Below the pieces are notes generated by a model. It ran no database searches. It had not been told where the DNA came from and worked only from the letters and a program-made list of their open reading frames with translations. The position numbers and the translations under genes are program-made. Positions 6,003-6,197 of a stretch of 6,197 nt of DNA are shown in pieces (the stretch's first letter is position 1; every line of letters starts with the position of its first letter). Source of the DNA: Caldifarciminota bacterium (GTDB lineage: Bacteria > Hydrothermota > Hydrothermia > B15-G9 > WFZT01); NCBI GenBank assembly GCA_026991055.1, contig JALXCE010000168.1, forward strand, positions 1 through 6,197, in the 5' to 3' direction.

Positions 6003-6082
6003 TCTCCGTCAAAAATCTCCTTCTCTGCTCAAAAAGTAAGAGTCAAAAGAAAGTCATATCTCTAAGCCCATCCATTCGTATC
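6003..6082. other. Remaining intergenic DNA right of the insertion sequence
   Basis: No ORF, hairpin or RNA gene is supported here. The stretch has several TCAAAA/AGTCAAAA-like AT-rich words. Before the insertion it lay directly upstream of the minus-strand operon promoter, so it is where that promoter's original upstream control sites would have been. Confidence 0.5.
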
Positions 6083-6112
6083 TTGAGAATATGGTTGGTT
6101 TGTGAGTATAAT
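6083..6112 (+). promoter_or_regulatory. Promoter of the holin-like membrane protein gene
   Basis: TTGAGA (6083-6088) is followed after 18 bp by a perfect TATAAT (6107-6112). Transcription should begin near 6119, leaving only about 20 nt before the ATG, most of it Shine-Dalgarno. It points away from the lipid operon promoter, so the two were divergent neighbours before the insertion. Confidence 0.65.
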
Positions 6113-6118
6113 TCTCAA
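6083..6118. promoter_or_regulatory. Inverted repeat spanning the promoter, candidate operator
   Basis: TTGAGAAT (6083-6090) and ATTCTCAA (6111-6118) are exact 8-bp reverse complements separated by 20 bp, so arm centres are 28 bp apart. One arm covers the -35, and the other covers the end of the -10 and the start region. A dimeric or looping regulator bound here would block the promoter. A transcript hairpin is unlikely because the left arm lies upstream of the predicted start. Confidence 0.4.
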
Positions 6119-6124
6119 AACTTC

Positions 6125-6132
6125 GGAGGAGG
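6125..6132 (+). promoter_or_regulatory. Strong ribosome binding site of the holin-like gene
   Basis: GGAGGAGG ends 7 nt before the ATG at 6140. This doubled Shine-Dalgarno is near-optimal and is the main evidence for the start of a gene of which only 19 codons are visible. Confidence 0.8.
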
Positions 6133-6139
6133 TTTATTT

Positions 6140-6197
6140 ATGAGAGGGTTTGTTATTCGTTGGCTTGTGTCAGCTATAGCCCTTGCTGTTACAGCCT
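6140..6197 (+). CDS. Phage holin family 4 (YvlD-like) small membrane protein, 5' fragment cut by the window edge
   Basis: Only 19 codons are visible: MRGFVIRWLVSAIALAVTA. The short basic start followed at once by a hydrophobic helix matches what I recall of the PF04020 phage-holin-4 family, whose members typically begin MRGFLIRWLVNALAL and are about 110-130 residue proteins with several membrane spans. Despite the name, most are chromosomal genes of unknown function and not lysis proteins. The strong ribosome binding site and nearby promoter support a real gene. The identification rests on the N-terminus alone; another small membrane protein is possible. Confidence 0.62.
   Translation, partial: MRGFVIRWLVSAIALAVTA

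Noticed and set aside
1..6197. Archaeal origin of the contig, suggested by the GGR and GGGPS-like genes
   Set aside because: Rho, sigma70-type promoters, purine-rich Shine-Dalgarno sites and a Bacteroidetes-like M23 peptidase are bacterial; the GGGPS signatures also match the bacterial group II type.
6140..6197. Prophage lysis cassette suggested by the holin-like start next to an IS
   Set aside because: PF04020-type proteins are common chromosomal membrane proteins, and no endolysin, integrase or other phage gene is visible.

Overview
The window is bacterial DNA of moderate, AT-leaning composition. The evidence is a rho gene, Shine-Dalgarno sequences before most starts and sigma70-type promoters. 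The sequence signatures of the glycerol-phosphate prenyltransferase and of the M23 peptidase most resemble Bacteroidetes/FCB-group proteins. My best guess is therefore an FCB-affiliated lineage, possibly an uncultured and thermophilic one (WOR-3, Hydrothermae or Cloacimonadota type). This is recall-based inference; no search was run.

Positions 1-4923 hold one compact minus-strand operon, transcribed right to left. It starts at a strong promoter (-35 at 4918-4923, -10 at 4896-4901) and has a leader of about 68 nt. The order is: a geranylgeranyl-reductase-family flavoprotein (4821-3595); a geranylgeranylglyceryl phosphate synthase family protein (3629-2907); an HD-domain phosphohydrolase (2910-2230); transcription termination factor Rho (2195-924); and an M23 metallopeptidase (931 to beyond the left edge). 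Three of the four junctions are overlaps (35, 4 and 8 nt) and the fourth is a 34-nt gap, so co-transcription and coupled translation are likely. The first two genes encode enzymes of archaeal-type isoprenoid ether lipid metabolism, which is the main biological interest here.

Positions 4932-5994 are a complete insertion sequence of 1063 bp. It has 16-bp perfect terminal inverted repeats, one intact DDE transposase of the IS4/IS5 superfamily with its own promoter, and a perfect 8-bp target duplication (GGGGCCGG). It landed exactly next to the -35 hexamer of the operon promoter and split a divergent intergenic region that would otherwise be about 247 bp.

Positions 6003-6197 hold the rest of that intergenic region. 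It contains a plus-strand promoter embedded in an 8-bp-arm inverted repeat, followed by the first 19 codons of a small membrane protein of the phage-holin-4 (YvlD-like) family that runs off the right edge. I saw no tRNA, rRNA, CRISPR array or convincing intrinsic terminator.
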